Source: an uncultured Prevotella sp.
GTDB taxonomy: Bacteria; Bacteroidota; Bacteroidia; Bacteroidales; Bacteroidaceae
Length of the DNA stretch: 64,000 nucleotides
Assembly: GCA_946540435.1 (NCBI GenBank)
Contig: CAMNII010000007.1
Coordinates: 1 to 64,000 of the forward strand
Direction: 5' to 3'
Under the pieces are notes generated by a model. The model saw only the letters and a list, made by a program, of their open reading frames with translations, was not told where the DNA came from and did no database searches. Below are positions 55,657-64,000 of this stretch, one piece after another. The first letter of the stretch is position 1. The number at the start of each line of letters is the position of its first letter. The translations under genes and the position numbers were made by a program.

Positions 55657-55798
55657 GGGCGACGGCCACAGACTATCATAATACAAATGCAAAGCCCACA
55701 CCCCTGCAAGCATTTGTCTGACAGACAGTTATAAGAAACCACCATACCAAGTCCGTCATACAAACCGTTGGCAGCTTGGCGCACACACGATTATTAAT

Positions 55799-55806
55799 TA
55801 ACTTTG
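55799..55806 (+). promoter_or_regulatory. -7 box of the GH31 gene
   Basis: TAACTTTG on the plus strand, 26 bp before the ATG at 55833; a poor -33 (CTTG) lies 20 bp upstream, so activation by the regulator is plausible. Confidence 0.5.
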
Positions 55807-55832
55807 CAGCGTAAAACCCAAATAGCAAAGCA

Positions 55833-58379
55833 ATGAACAAAACAATCTTGAAAAAAACACTCATCATGCTCGCACTGATGCTAAGCCCAATGGCCATGCA
55901 TGCTGACGATGACAACAACCCCGTTGCCAACCCGGCAGCCGTCGTGCAGAGCGGAAACATGCGGTTCACCGTGCTCACACCACAACTCATCCGCATCCAG
56001 TACAGCCGGCTGAAGAAGTTCGAAGACCGTGCAACATTCGCCGTCATCAACAGAAACCTGCCGGTACCCAACTTCACCACACGTGAAGAAGGAGGATACC
56101 TCTACATCAACACCGATGCCCTGGAACTGAAATACCGACTTAACACCACGCCATCACCATCGGCAAAGAGCACGAACTCGCTCACCATCACACTGAACGT
56201 AGCTGGACGCACCGTCACATGGTACCCCGGAAAAGACGACGCACTCAACCTCAAAGGCACCCTGCGCACACTCGACCAGGTGACTGGCGACAGCAACAGG
56301 GGTGACCTCGAGAACGGCATCCTCTCGCGCGACGGATGGGCCATCATCGACGAAAGCCCCGCCACACGCCGCGGCGACGGATCCACCACCTTCGCCTTCG
56401 ACAAGGAAGTGAACGGCATGCCATGGGTAGCAGAACCCGTAGACCACAATGCCTACGACTGGTACTTCTTCGGCTACGGACACGAATACAAGAAAGCCCT
56501 CGGCGACTTCATCAAAGTGGCTGGACGCATACCCATGCCGCCACGCTACATCCTCGGCTACTGGTACAGCAAATACCAGCAGTACACCCAGCAGGACTTC
56601 GTCAACCTGGTCAACGAGATACAGGGCAACGACATACCCATCGACGTGATGATATTCGACATGGACTGGCACCGCTCCGACAAATGGACCGGATGGAGCT
56701 GGGACAAGGACAAGATCCCCAACCCCACAGGCCTCATCCGATGGATGCACAACAAAAACCTCAAAGTATCCCTTAACCTACACCCGGCCGACGGCGTAGG
56801 CTCATGGGAAGACAACTTCACCAAGGTGCGCGACGACATGGGACGCACAGGGACAGAGACCGTGCCCTGGACACTCGAAGACTCCACCTTCTACAAGACC
56901 ATGTTCAAGAACATCATCCACCTACGAGAGAGCGAAGGCGTGGACTTCTGGTGGCTCGACTGGCAGCAGAACCTCACCAACCCACGCATGGAAGGACTCA
57001 GCGAGACCTTCTGGTGCAACCACGTCTTCTACAACGACATGAAGCAGAACCGGCCACAGCTCCGACCCGTCATCTACCACCGCTGGGGAGGAATGGGCAG
57101 CCACCGCTACCCCATCGGCTTCTCCGGCGACACACACCCCGCCTTCTCCACACTCGCCTACGAGACCTACTTCACCGCCACAGCATCCAACGTAGGATTC
57201 GGATACTGGGGACACGACCTCGGCGGACATAACTACGCACCCACCAACAACAACGACCCCGAGCTATACCTCAGATGGATGCAGTTCGGCGTCTTCACAC
57301 CCGTCTTCAGGACACACGCCAGCAACCACCCCGACCTGGAACGACGCATCTGGAAATACCCCAACTTCGAGCAACTCCGCGAGACCGTCTACCTGCGCTA
57401 CGAGCTCATGCCCTATATCTACACCGCCGCACGCGAAGGCTATGACACCGGCGTGTCCATGTGCCGCCCGCTCTACTACGAATGGCCCGAAGAAAACAAC
57501 GCCTATCGCTACGAAGACGAATACTACTTCGGCAACGACATCATCGTAGCTCCCGTGGTGACAGCCGCAGCAGCCAACGGACTGGCCAAGCGCACCACAT
57601 GGCTGCCCAAAGGCTATTGGTTCGACGTCTGCCGCAACAAACTCATCCCCGGCGACCAGGAACTCACCGACAGCTACTCGGCAACCGAGATCCCCTACTT
57701 CCTCAAAGCAGGAACCATCCTCGTCACCAACCCCGCCATCAAGCACCTGAAGGAGAACGTCAAGGAACTCATCATCAAGGTAGCACCGGGAGCCGACGGG
57801 CAGACCACCCTCTATGAAGACGAAGGCGACAGCGACGGATACAAAGAAGGCCAGTACGCCACGACAACCATGACCCAGCAGCGCACCGACGAGAAACTCA
57901 CCTTCACCATCGAGCCACGCGTAGGCATGTACAACGGCATGCCCGAAAGCCGCAGCTATCAGGTAGTATTCCTCACCGAGGCACAGCCGCTCAGCGTCAG
58001 CATCAACGGAACAGAGACCGACACATGGACCTACGACGAGACATCACAGACACTCACAGTCAGCGTCCCCACCACATCATGCGACGCACAGACCGTCGTC
58101 GAGGTAAGCCGCAGCGCAACCGATGCCAGCAAGATCACCTTCGACAACACCATCGACCTCTACTACGACGCCACCGCCGACGAACTCGTCGCTTCCGCAT
58201 CGAAGAAAGCCAAGAGCATCCGGCTGAGCATAGCATCCATCGACGGAGCAGAAGCAGCACAGACCAGCAGCAGCAATGCCGACAGACTGACCTATGCCAT
58301 CGGACACCTGCCCCAGGGCGGATACATCTGCCGCCTCAACGTCGACGGACAAATCGTAACACGTAAAATCGTAAAATAA
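55833..58379 (+). CDS. Alpha-glucosidase/xylosidase-like, GH31
   Basis: 848 residues. Signal peptide NKTILKKTLIMLALMLSPMAMHA. GH31 barrel with nucleophile in GVDFWWLDWQQN (about Asp375) and acid/base in GFSGDTHPAF (about Asp433); ERRIWKYPNFEQLRETVYLRY and PLYYEWPEENN are typical too. The C-terminal 60 residues (GHLPQGGYICRLNVDGQ) resemble a type IX sorting tail, so it may be surface-exposed. It removes terminal alpha-linked glucose or a related sugar. It lies 17 bp before the SusE/F-like gene. Confidence 0.93.
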   Translation: MNKTILKKTLIMLALMLSPMAMHADDDNNPVANPAAVVQSGNMRFTVLTPQLIRIQYSRLKKFEDRATFAVINRNLPVPNFTTREEGGYLYINTDALELKYRLNTTPSPSAKSTNSLTITLNVAGRTVTWYPGKDDALNLKGTLRTLDQVTGDSNRGDLENGILSRDGWAIIDESPATRRGDGSTTFAFDKEVNGMPWVAEPVDHNAYDWYFFGYGHEYKKALGDFIKVAGRIPMPPRYILGYWYSKYQQYTQQDFVNLVNEIQGNDIPIDVMIFDMDWHRSDKWTGWSWDKDKIPNPTGLIRWMHNKNLKVSLNLHPADGVGSWEDNFTKVRDDMGRTGTETVPWTLEDSTFYKTMFKNIIHLRESEGVDFWWLDWQQNLTNPRMEGLSETFWCNHVFYNDMKQNRPQLRPVIYHRWGGMGSHRYPIGFSGDTHPAFSTLAYETYFTATASNVGFGYWGHDLGGHNYAPTNNNDPELYLRWMQFGVFTPVFRTHASNHPDLERRIWKYPNFEQLRETVYLRYELMPYIYTAAREGYDTGVSMCRPLYYEWPEENNAYRYEDEYYFGNDIIVAPVVTAAAANGLAKRTTWLPKGYWFDVCRNKLIPGDQELTDSYSATEIPYFLKAGTILVTNPAIKHLKENVKELIIKVAPGADGQTTLYEDEGDSDGYKEGQYATTTMTQQRTDEKLTFTIEPRVGMYNGMPESRSYQVVFLTEAQPLSVSINGTETDTWTYDETSQTLTVSVPTTSCDAQTVVEVSRSATDASKITFDNTIDLYYDATADELVASASKKAKSIRLSIASIDGAEAAQTSSSNADRLTYAIGHLPQGGYICRLNVDGQIVTRKIVK

Positions 58380-58396
58380 CAGGGAGGAACAGACAT

Positions 58397-59359
58397 ATGA
58401 AAAAAATATTTGCCATCATCACCGCAATACTGCTTGCCGTGAACAGCAATGCACAAACCGAACTGTGGATCAGCGGAACGGCAGTACCCGGAGGAACGCA
58501 GAAACTCGAGACATTCCCCGAAGGACAGTACAAATACGCTGGAACACTACTGCAAGGAGAATTCAAAATCATGACCACACCCGACGGCAGCGGAAACACC
58601 AGCTACTACGCACCACGATACCCCGACTCATACGTCGTCAACAAAGGACTCGCCTACACCATGACACGCAGCGCATCAGCAGGATCATGGGTGGTACCCT
58701 TCACCGAGGACCGCTACAAATTCGTCCTCGACACCAAGAAGCAGACACTAAAAGGAGAAATCTTCGTACCCTGGAGAGAAGTATATTTGGCCGGAGGAGC
58801 ATGCGAAATAGGATGGCACGCCTTCGTCATGCTGCCCTTCACACAGGACGAGAACGACCCCAACGTGTTCACATGGACTGGTGAGCTGCGCGAGGGCACC
58901 AACGTCGAAGAGCCACGACGCTTCAAACTGCAGGGACAGAACACATGGGACCCCAAGAGACTGCATCCCTACACACAGGACGAAGCCGTGCTCGAGTCGA
59001 CACAGATGCGCCACGGCGGCGACGACACCAAATGGGAAATAGCCGGCAACGGCATCTATCGCATCACCGTCAACGTCTTCAAGGACACCTTCAAAGCTGA
59101 ATTCCTCGGCAACGGAGCCAAAGACGGCACCACCGACGCCGACATCCTGCCGACAGGACCCAAGATCGAAGTCAACGGACACACCATCCGCGTGAAGTGC
59201 CCCGAGAAAATCAATGTCGACATCTATACCGTTGACTCCATTCGCCTTGCCCACAAGAGCGGGACCGACGTCACCATCACACTCCCCAAGGACGGCTTCT
59301 ATGTCGTCAAAGGAAAAAGCAAACATGCCGCCTTCACCAAGAAAGTGGCCATCAACTGA
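58397..59359 (+). CDS. SusE/SusF-like starch-binding protein
   Basis: 320 residues, signal peptide KKIFAIITAILLAVNSNAQ. Two successive SusE/F-type modules: ELWISGTAVPGGTQKLE, GTLLQGEFKIMTT, and VYLAGGACEIGWHAFVMLPF, RRFKLQGQNTWDPKRLHPYTQ. The last 75 residues (IEVNGHTIRVKCPEKINVDI) look like a type IX tail rather than a third module. No lipobox, unlike SusE/F proper. It probably binds alpha-glucan for the GH31 enzyme it follows. Confidence 0.82.
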   Translation: MKKIFAIITAILLAVNSNAQTELWISGTAVPGGTQKLETFPEGQYKYAGTLLQGEFKIMTTPDGSGNTSYYAPRYPDSYVVNKGLAYTMTRSASAGSWVVPFTEDRYKFVLDTKKQTLKGEIFVPWREVYLAGGACEIGWHAFVMLPFTQDENDPNVFTWTGELREGTNVEEPRRFKLQGQNTWDPKRLHPYTQDEAVLESTQMRHGGDDTKWEIAGNGIYRITVNVFKDTFKAEFLGNGAKDGTTDADILPTGPKIEVNGHTIRVKCPEKINVDIYTVDSIRLAHKSGTDVTITLPKDGFYVVKGKSKHAAFTKKVAIN

Positions 59360-59373
59360 ACACACGTCCTAAG

Positions 59374-59958
59374 ATGCTCGAACTGAAAGACATCATACTC
59401 AGCAGCAACACCATAGAACTACCACAGCCACTGTCGCTCACTGCCGAGGCCGGAAAGGTGACAACCGTCACCGGCCCGGCAGGCAGCGGCAAGACATGGC
59501 TGCTCAAAGCCATCATGGGACTGGCACCCCACGAAAGCGGATACATCACCATCAACGGAGAAGTCGTCACCCCTGACTCGGCACCATTCTTCCGCAAGCA
59601 CATCGCCTACGTGCCGCAGGACGTCGCCATGCCACCGATGACCATCTCCGAAATCATCGGACAACTGTGGACACTCCACAGCAACAGCAACAAGGAGCTC
59701 CACCATGCCGACCTGCGGAGACAATGGCAAGTGCTCGACCTCGACTCACAGCTATGGGAAACGACGACTGACAACATACCCGCCCCCACCCTGCGCCGGA
59801 TGCTGCTCTCCGTAACACCCTATCTGAAACGGCCGATACTACTCGTCGACATGCCCTGCCTGGACCAGACGGCAGAACATCAGTCACGCATCAGGACATT
59901 CCTCCAGCAACAGGCTGAAGGAGGAGCCATCGTCCTCATCACCGACAGACCCTACTGA
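59374..59958 (+). CDS. Degenerate ABC-type ATPase (FetA-like)
   Basis: 194 residues. Walker A is intact (GPAGSGKTWLLKA, 34-41) and a Q-loop is present (YVPQDVAMPP). But there is no LSGGQ signature; in its place is APTLRRMLLSVTP. The Walker B strand reads ILLVDMP, so the catalytic Glu is Met, and the H-loop is ITDRPY, lacking the switch His. It binds nucleotide perhaps but should hydrolyse poorly. It is paired with the FetB-like permease 30 bp downstream. Confidence 0.8.
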   Translation: MLELKDIILSSNTIELPQPLSLTAEAGKVTTVTGPAGSGKTWLLKAIMGLAPHESGYITINGEVVTPDSAPFFRKHIAYVPQDVAMPPMTISEIIGQLWTLHSNSNKELHHADLRRQWQVLDLDSQLWETTTDNIPAPTLRRMLLSVTPYLKRPILLVDMPCLDQTAEHQSRIRTFLQQQAEGGAIVLITDRPY

Positions 59959-59988
59959 ACAATCAACCCTATAACCGTCTATACGACC

Positions 59989-60948
59989 ATGTCACTAACA
60001 GCATTCCTCTTCGGCATCGCACTCCTCGCACTACCCGCCTACATCACCGTCGCACTCCACACAGGCCTCGAGACCATCATGGCCAAAGCATTCGCCAAAA
60101 TGGTGCTGTGGACAGGCCTGCTGGCATTATGCCTGTGGACCCTCACCACACAGATGCACTGGGCCTTCAGCCTGCCCGCAGTAGCACTGATGACCGTCGG
60201 TGGCGCAGCCATCACCGTACACTGGGCACGACAGAGCCAACGCATCTACCTCATCCCCATGACCGCCGCCTTCGCAGCCACCATCACCTTCACACTGCTA
60301 TGGCTATGGCTTCTGGTGGTGGGACTCCACAACGCATTCATCGAGTGCTACATGCTGCCACTGGCAGGAATGCTCCTCGGCGCAATGATAGAAACCAACA
60401 GCGCCGCACTCGCCACCTATCATTCAGGACTCCAGCACCATGGACAGCTGTATGAATACCTGCTGGGCAACGGCGCCAACCACCGCGAGGCCACAACCTA
60501 CTTCCTAAGGCGAGCCCTGCAAAGCGCCATGACGCCCCTGCTCCACCGATGGGGACGCCTCGTCGTGTTCACCACACCCGTCGTGATGTGGATGCTGATC
60601 ATGTCAGGATGGGACGCATGGACAGCCTTCGAATGGCAGCTCGTGCTGGCCGCCGCCATGCTCTTCTGCAGCGTAGCAGCCCTCCTCGTCATGGTCTTCG
60701 TAGCCCGACGATACGCCTTCGACCCCTACGAAGCCCTCATCACCATCCGTAAAAACGAAGCACCCGCACCCTCAACAACACAAGAAGACACAACACCCCA
60801 AGAACATGACATTCCGCAAGAAACTCCTGAAAGCAGACAGCAAGAAGAAGATATAGAAGATAAAGAAGAAGTGACAACCAACCCACAAGAAACTCCGCAA
60901 ACAACCCACGACAATGAAGAGAACAACTGGCTATCACTGGAGAAATAG
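59989..60948 (+). CDS. FetB-like (UPF0014) membrane protein
   Basis: 319 residues with about seven membrane helices. The segment YMLPLAGMLLGAMIETNSAALATY matches the IPIAGMIAGNAM region of FetB, followed by the usual cytoplasmic stretch (LLGNGANHREATTYFLRRAL) and a last helix. The family's LPGMMSG motif is not kept (TPVVMWMLIMSG). The last 55 residues are a Glu/Gln/Thr-rich soluble tail (ESRQQEEDIEDKEEVTTNPQ). Possibly metal export; unproven. Confidence 0.75.
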   Translation: MSLTAFLFGIALLALPAYITVALHTGLETIMAKAFAKMVLWTGLLALCLWTLTTQMHWAFSLPAVALMTVGGAAITVHWARQSQRIYLIPMTAAFAATITFTLLWLWLLVVGLHNAFIECYMLPLAGMLLGAMIETNSAALATYHSGLQHHGQLYEYLLGNGANHREATTYFLRRALQSAMTPLLHRWGRLVVFTTPVVMWMLIMSGWDAWTAFEWQLVLAAAMLFCSVAALLVMVFVARRYAFDPYEALITIRKNEAPAPSTTQEDTTPQEHDIPQETPESRQQEEDIEDKEEVTTNPQETPQTTHDNEENNWLSLEK

Positions 60949-61777
60949 CCTCCCGATGCTATTCCTCCTCGGCCTGACCTGCTGCCAACCCAAGCAGGCC
61001 ACAACCGGTGACACGGCAACATCAGACAAGCAGCCATCAACCTTCTACAATACCAAGAACAACGATGACAGTCGCCAGCAGGCAAAGACCATCACCGAAT
61101 ACGAACTGCCGGCACCACTCACCGACAGACCCGAGCTGATTATCCGGCGCGAAGGCTATACCACCTCCTACAATGCCACCACGAAACAACCCAACTGGGT
61201 GGCATGGCACCTCACGAAGAACCGCACACACGGCAATGCCACACGCAATGAGAGCGCCTTCATGGAGGACACCACCGTGCCGGCACCCCGTGCCACCCTC
61301 GACGACTACTTCAACAGAGGTTACGATCGCGGACACATGTGTCCCGCCGCCGACAACAAATGGAACAAGACAGCCATGGACGAGTCGTTCCTGCTCACCA
61401 ACATATGCCCGCAAAACCACGGACTGAACAAATACGAATGGAACGACGTAGAGATGCTGTGCCGCGACTGGGCCCACCGCTACGGAGCCATCGACATCGT
61501 CTGCGGACCCATCTTCCGCAACGACACGCCGCAACGCACCCTCGGACGCAACAAGGTATGGGTGCCCGACGCCTTCTTCAAGGTCGTGCTCTGTCGTAAA
61601 GGCGAACCCAAAGCCATCGGATTCGTCTACGACAATATCGGAAGAAAGATGAAGATGAACGAACATATCTTCACCGTCGACGAGATAGAAGACATCACCG
61701 GCATCGACTTCTTCCCTGCCCTCGACGACAAGACCGAGAACACGGTTGAAGCCGTCAGCAACATCAGGGAATGGTAA
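60914..61777 (+). CDS. Exported DNA/RNA non-specific endonuclease
   Basis: 287 residues. Lipoprotein-like start (SLPMLFLLGLTCCQPKQ). The beta-beta-alpha-metal nuclease motif is YDRGHMCPAADN (catalytic His), with NICPQNHGLNKYEWNDVE carrying the metal-binding Asn. It degrades nucleic acid outside the cytoplasm, for nutrition or biofilm DNA. It overlaps the FetB-like gene by 35 bp in another frame. Confidence 0.92.
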   Translation: MKRTTGYHWRNSLPMLFLLGLTCCQPKQATTGDTATSDKQPSTFYNTKNNDDSRQQAKTITEYELPAPLTDRPELIIRREGYTTSYNATTKQPNWVAWHLTKNRTHGNATRNESAFMEDTTVPAPRATLDDYFNRGYDRGHMCPAADNKWNKTAMDESFLLTNICPQNHGLNKYEWNDVEMLCRDWAHRYGAIDIVCGPIFRNDTPQRTLGRNKVWVPDAFFKVVLCRKGEPKAIGFVYDNIGRKMKMNEHIFTVDEIEDITGIDFFPALDDKTENTVEAVSNIREW

Positions 61778-61833
61778 ACCGACGGCTCATCATTCCCTCT
61801 CTGTGAGACAGGTCAGAAAAACAATCAAGAATA

Positions 61834-62511
61834 CTACTTCGCTTCGTCTATAACATAGAAGGCGGCCTCCGACGGATGGTCGAGCACGAGAAGCTTGGGA
61901 TCCTCCTTCGTCAGCAGCCACGTCATCCAGATGTCGCCGGCCGCTGCGGCAATAAAGAAGATTCCCCATGCCAGCATCGGCAGGCTGCCGATGAAAAGAG
62001 CGGCCACGGCAGGGACAACACCCAACAGCAGGCAAGGCATCATCGCCCCGCACATATAGCCGGGAATAGACATCGGCTCGTCACAATGACAGTAAGGAGT
62101 CAGCAGTTTCCACATCACGCCGAAACTGATACTCTTCCATCCACTCTTGGCAAAGCAGGCCCAAGTCAGGCCATGAATCAGCTCATGGACAACGATACCC
62201 ACGAACATCAACGCCAATACCCATATCCAGTTGCCAGAGCCGCCAAGCAACTCGTCAATCGGCTTCCTGTCCTTCCAAATTAGGAAGAACGGCACCAGAA
62301 ACACAACGGCTGCCACCACCATGATAACCACGGCAAAAACATTCGCCTTGACAATATCAATCGCCACCTTTCTGTAACCATCCTGCGAGTCAAACGGTTC
62401 AGTCACGCAATCATTCTGCTGGTCAACCGGTTCTGTCACGCAACCATCCTGTTGGTCAATCGCCTTCTCCGCCGTTTCCAGGCGAAGATCCTTCTCTTCT
62501 TTGTTTTCCAT
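61834..62511 (-). CDS. DUF3267-type membrane protein with HExxH motif
   Basis: 225 residues from the ATG at 62511. Residues 19-51 are three 11-residue repeats (DQQDGCVTEPV, DQQNDCVTEPF and a decayed third). Four hydrophobic segments follow. HELIHGLTWA in the second is the HExxH zinc motif of DUF3267 putative membrane metalloproteases. Function unknown. Confidence 0.82.
   Translation of the reverse strand: MENKEEKDLRLETAEKAIDQQDGCVTEPVDQQNDCVTEPFDSQDGYRKVAIDIVKANVFAVVIMVVAAVVFLVPFFLIWKDRKPIDELLGGSGNWIWVLALMFVGIVVHELIHGLTWACFAKSGWKSISFGVMWKLLTPYCHCDEPMSIPGYMCGAMMPCLLLGVVPAVAALFIGSLPMLAWGIFFIAAAAGDIWMTWLLTKEDPKLLVLDHPSEAAFYVIDEAK
62359..62457 (-). repeat. Three 33-bp tandem repeats inside the DUF3267 gene
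   Basis: Each 33-bp unit encodes 11 residues; the first two are about 85% alike in DNA and the third is decayed. The number of copies may vary. Confidence 0.65.
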
Positions 62512-62777
62512 ATCTAATTCATGAATGACACTGCAAAAGTAATAATTATTTAAGAATAACGCAATAGTTACCTCACAATTATCATGTTTTTTAATTTTCA
62601 ACAATTAGAACAGTTACTTTTGACTTTACACCGCCGGAATATACTATATTTTGATTGCAAAAAGACATTTTTTACGTTTTTGGATGTGGTTTCTATTTAT
62701 TTTTAGTAATTTTACAACCAAATTAAACATTTAAGCCTAAACGAAAAAGAAATTAGAATCAAGACAAGCGTAATTAT

Positions 62778-63902
62778 ATGAATTTCATCAATCGGCTAAG
62801 TAAAAAATATTTGGCGTCGGAGAACCTTTCGCGGCAAATATTAGGAGCTTTCCTTGAATGGCAGCCAAAATACTTTTGGTTGTTCGTACTCCTGATTCTA
62901 CCAGCAGTAGGACTATCTTTGATCATCCCTCCAGGCAATCTGATTAATGCCTTGCTTCTTACAGGGCTGAACTTCGGACTATTGCTTACCATCAAAGCCT
63001 GCCAAAGACTTATTGACGTTTTTAACCTCAGGAAGAATGACATCGGTATTACTTGGTGTTATGTCACCATACTTGCTGCCATTGGAATGTGGATTATCTG
63101 CTTCGTGCTTATCTTCGACATTAAAGGGGACGGCAAGGTGGCTGCCGCCATAGGAATAATAGGAGGCGTGCTCGGCTGGATATTTCAAGACAAACTAAAG
63201 GGCGTCATAACCTTTTTCCACCTCCGTCTTCACCACCTGCTGGCTGTTGGCGACTGGCTCGTCGTTGACAAGCTGGGCGTGGATGGAAAAGTACAACGAA
63301 TGACATTGACATCAGTAACCATCTACAACTGGGACACCACGACATCCACCATTCCTATCAGTGCCCTACAATCAGAACACTTCATCAATAAGCAAAACAT
63401 GATGGATGGCAGAACGTATGGCAGGCGGATGCTCAAAAACTTCGTCCTTGACACCGGATGGTTTAGAGTGCTGTCGGATGAGGAAATCAACAAGATAAAA
63501 GAGACAATTGAGACAGGTGAAGGGAATGACAGGAATTCCATTTCGATGAACTTATTATCCGATGAAATTCACGAAGGAATGCTTAATGCCCAACTCTACC
63601 GACTGTACATCTACCACTGGCTGATGAACCATCCTCACATCTCGCAGCGGCCCCTTCTAATCGTCCGTTGGATGGATCAGAAAGAAGGCGGAATGCCGCT
63701 GCAAATCTATGCATTTATCACCGACAGCACTTTGGCACAGTTCGAGTGGCAGCAGTCACAAATCATAGAACACATCATCAAGTCACTGGACTGGTTCGGA
63801 CTCAGGCTTTATCAGAGTCCGTCTGCTTATGATGTCAGCAACAGCAATATATATCTGACCAAAGAACCGGCAGATTACATAAAGGAGGTGAAATATGAAT
63901 AG
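62778..63902 (+). CDS. MscS-family mechanosensitive channel
   Basis: 374 residues. N-terminal membrane helices (YFWLFVLLILPAVGLSLIIP, GLNFGLLLTIKACQRLIDVF, TILAAIGMWIICFVLIFDI), the pore-lining helix AAAIGIIGGVLGWIFQDKLKGVITFFHLR, and the beta domain DWLVVDKLGVDGKVQRMTLT that marks MscS. It vents solutes on osmotic downshock. It is larger than minimal MscS. Confidence 0.9.
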   Translation: MNFINRLSKKYLASENLSRQILGAFLEWQPKYFWLFVLLILPAVGLSLIIPPGNLINALLLTGLNFGLLLTIKACQRLIDVFNLRKNDIGITWCYVTILAAIGMWIICFVLIFDIKGDGKVAAAIGIIGGVLGWIFQDKLKGVITFFHLRLHHLLAVGDWLVVDKLGVDGKVQRMTLTSVTIYNWDTTTSTIPISALQSEHFINKQNMMDGRTYGRRMLKNFVLDTGWFRVLSDEEINKIKETIETGEGNDRNSISMNLLSDEIHEGMLNAQLYRLYIYHWLMNHPHISQRPLLIVRWMDQKEGGMPLQIYAFITDSTLAQFEWQQSQIIEHIIKSLDWFGLRLYQSPSAYDVSNSNIYLTKEPADYIKEVKYE

Positions 63903-64000
63903 ACCACTTGAAAGTCCCTTCCAGTACCTAAGAAGGAAACAACCGATCATTGGCAAAGAGAACGTATTAACCGACACCTTCGATGACGACATCATCAAGA
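63895..64000 (+). CDS. Start of a further gene (cut by window end)
   Basis: 35 codons are present (start NRPLESPFQYLRRKQPIIG). The frame stays open to the edge. It overlaps mscS by 8 bp and follows AAAGGAGGTG with normal spacing, an unusually strong Shine-Dalgarno for this organism. Too short to identify. Confidence 0.6.
   Translation, partial: MNRPLESPFQYLRRKQPIIGKENVLTDTFDDDIIK

Overview
The window looks like a chromosomal segment of a Bacteroidales bacterium, most like Prevotella/Segatella and relatives. The pointers are: many promoters of the Bacteroidetes type (TTTG, 19-20 bp, TAnnTTTG) and almost no Shine-Dalgarno sites; secreted proteins ending in type IX secretion-like sorting tails; SusE/F-like starch-binding modules beside a GH31 glucosidase and a DUF6377 regulator; the split PyrK/PyrD dihydroorotate dehydrogenase; and the agmatine pathway pair AguA/AguB. 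It is mostly core chromosome. I see no transposase, integrase, phage gene, CRISPR array or rRNA.

Layout. 1-3.5 kb: XRE regulator, about 770 bp of AT-rich non-coding DNA, holA, an orphan PD-(D/E)XK protein and a low-molecular-weight phosphatase. 3.6-8.6 kb: a large CotH/lamin-tail surface protein and an OmpA porin. 8.7-17 kb (minus): mutL, an OstA/LptD-like protein, two SurA-like chaperones and guaB, that is, envelope biogenesis with housekeeping genes. 17-21 kb: a glycosyltransferase, an eroded outer-membrane protein gene, a 45-residue membrane protein, tRNA-Arg(ACG), an HD hydrolase and menA. 20.9-28.3 kb (minus): a tightly packed run cysE, RlmL-like methyltransferase, DPP IV-like peptidase, purD, a membrane protein and a YqaA-like protein. 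28.5-34.2 kb (minus): an unusual tightly packed six-gene set, described below. 34.4-37.8 kb: HtrA protease, then pyrK-pyrD. 38-48 kb: der, a lipoprotein, a GH78 rhamnosidase, a lipocalin-like protein, era, fabH, rpmF, DUF177, a monooxygenase-like protein and a histidine kinase. 48-53.5 kb: a 1071-residue surface protein and aguB-aguA. 53.6-54.0 kb: a 22-bp periodic repeat array. 54-59.4 kb: regulator, GH31 and SusE/F-like glycan locus. 59.4-64 kb: a degenerate ABC pair, a secreted nuclease, a DUF3267 protein, an MscS channel and the start of one more gene.

Three things stand out. First, the six-gene set at 28457-34243: sigma factor, Lys-rich exported protein, HprK-like kinase, S24/S26-like protease, a heavy-metal P-type ATPase that has lost its entire nucleotide-binding domain, and an ATP-grasp-like protein. 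Gaps are 25 bp or less and it has one good promoter at its head. I cannot match it to a described system. Second, der and era, which point toward each other 6 kb apart, each sit behind nearly identical 117-118 bp promoter copies in inverted orientation, so an inversion of the segment would leave both genes with the same promoter. Third, fifteen 22-bp units lie between aguA and the DUF6377 regulator, degenerate at first and turning into near-palindromes at one end. Smaller oddities are a gene whose signal peptide has no ATG (apparent ATT start), an ABC ATPase without signature, catalytic Glu or switch His, and genes whose start codon lies at the predicted transcription start.
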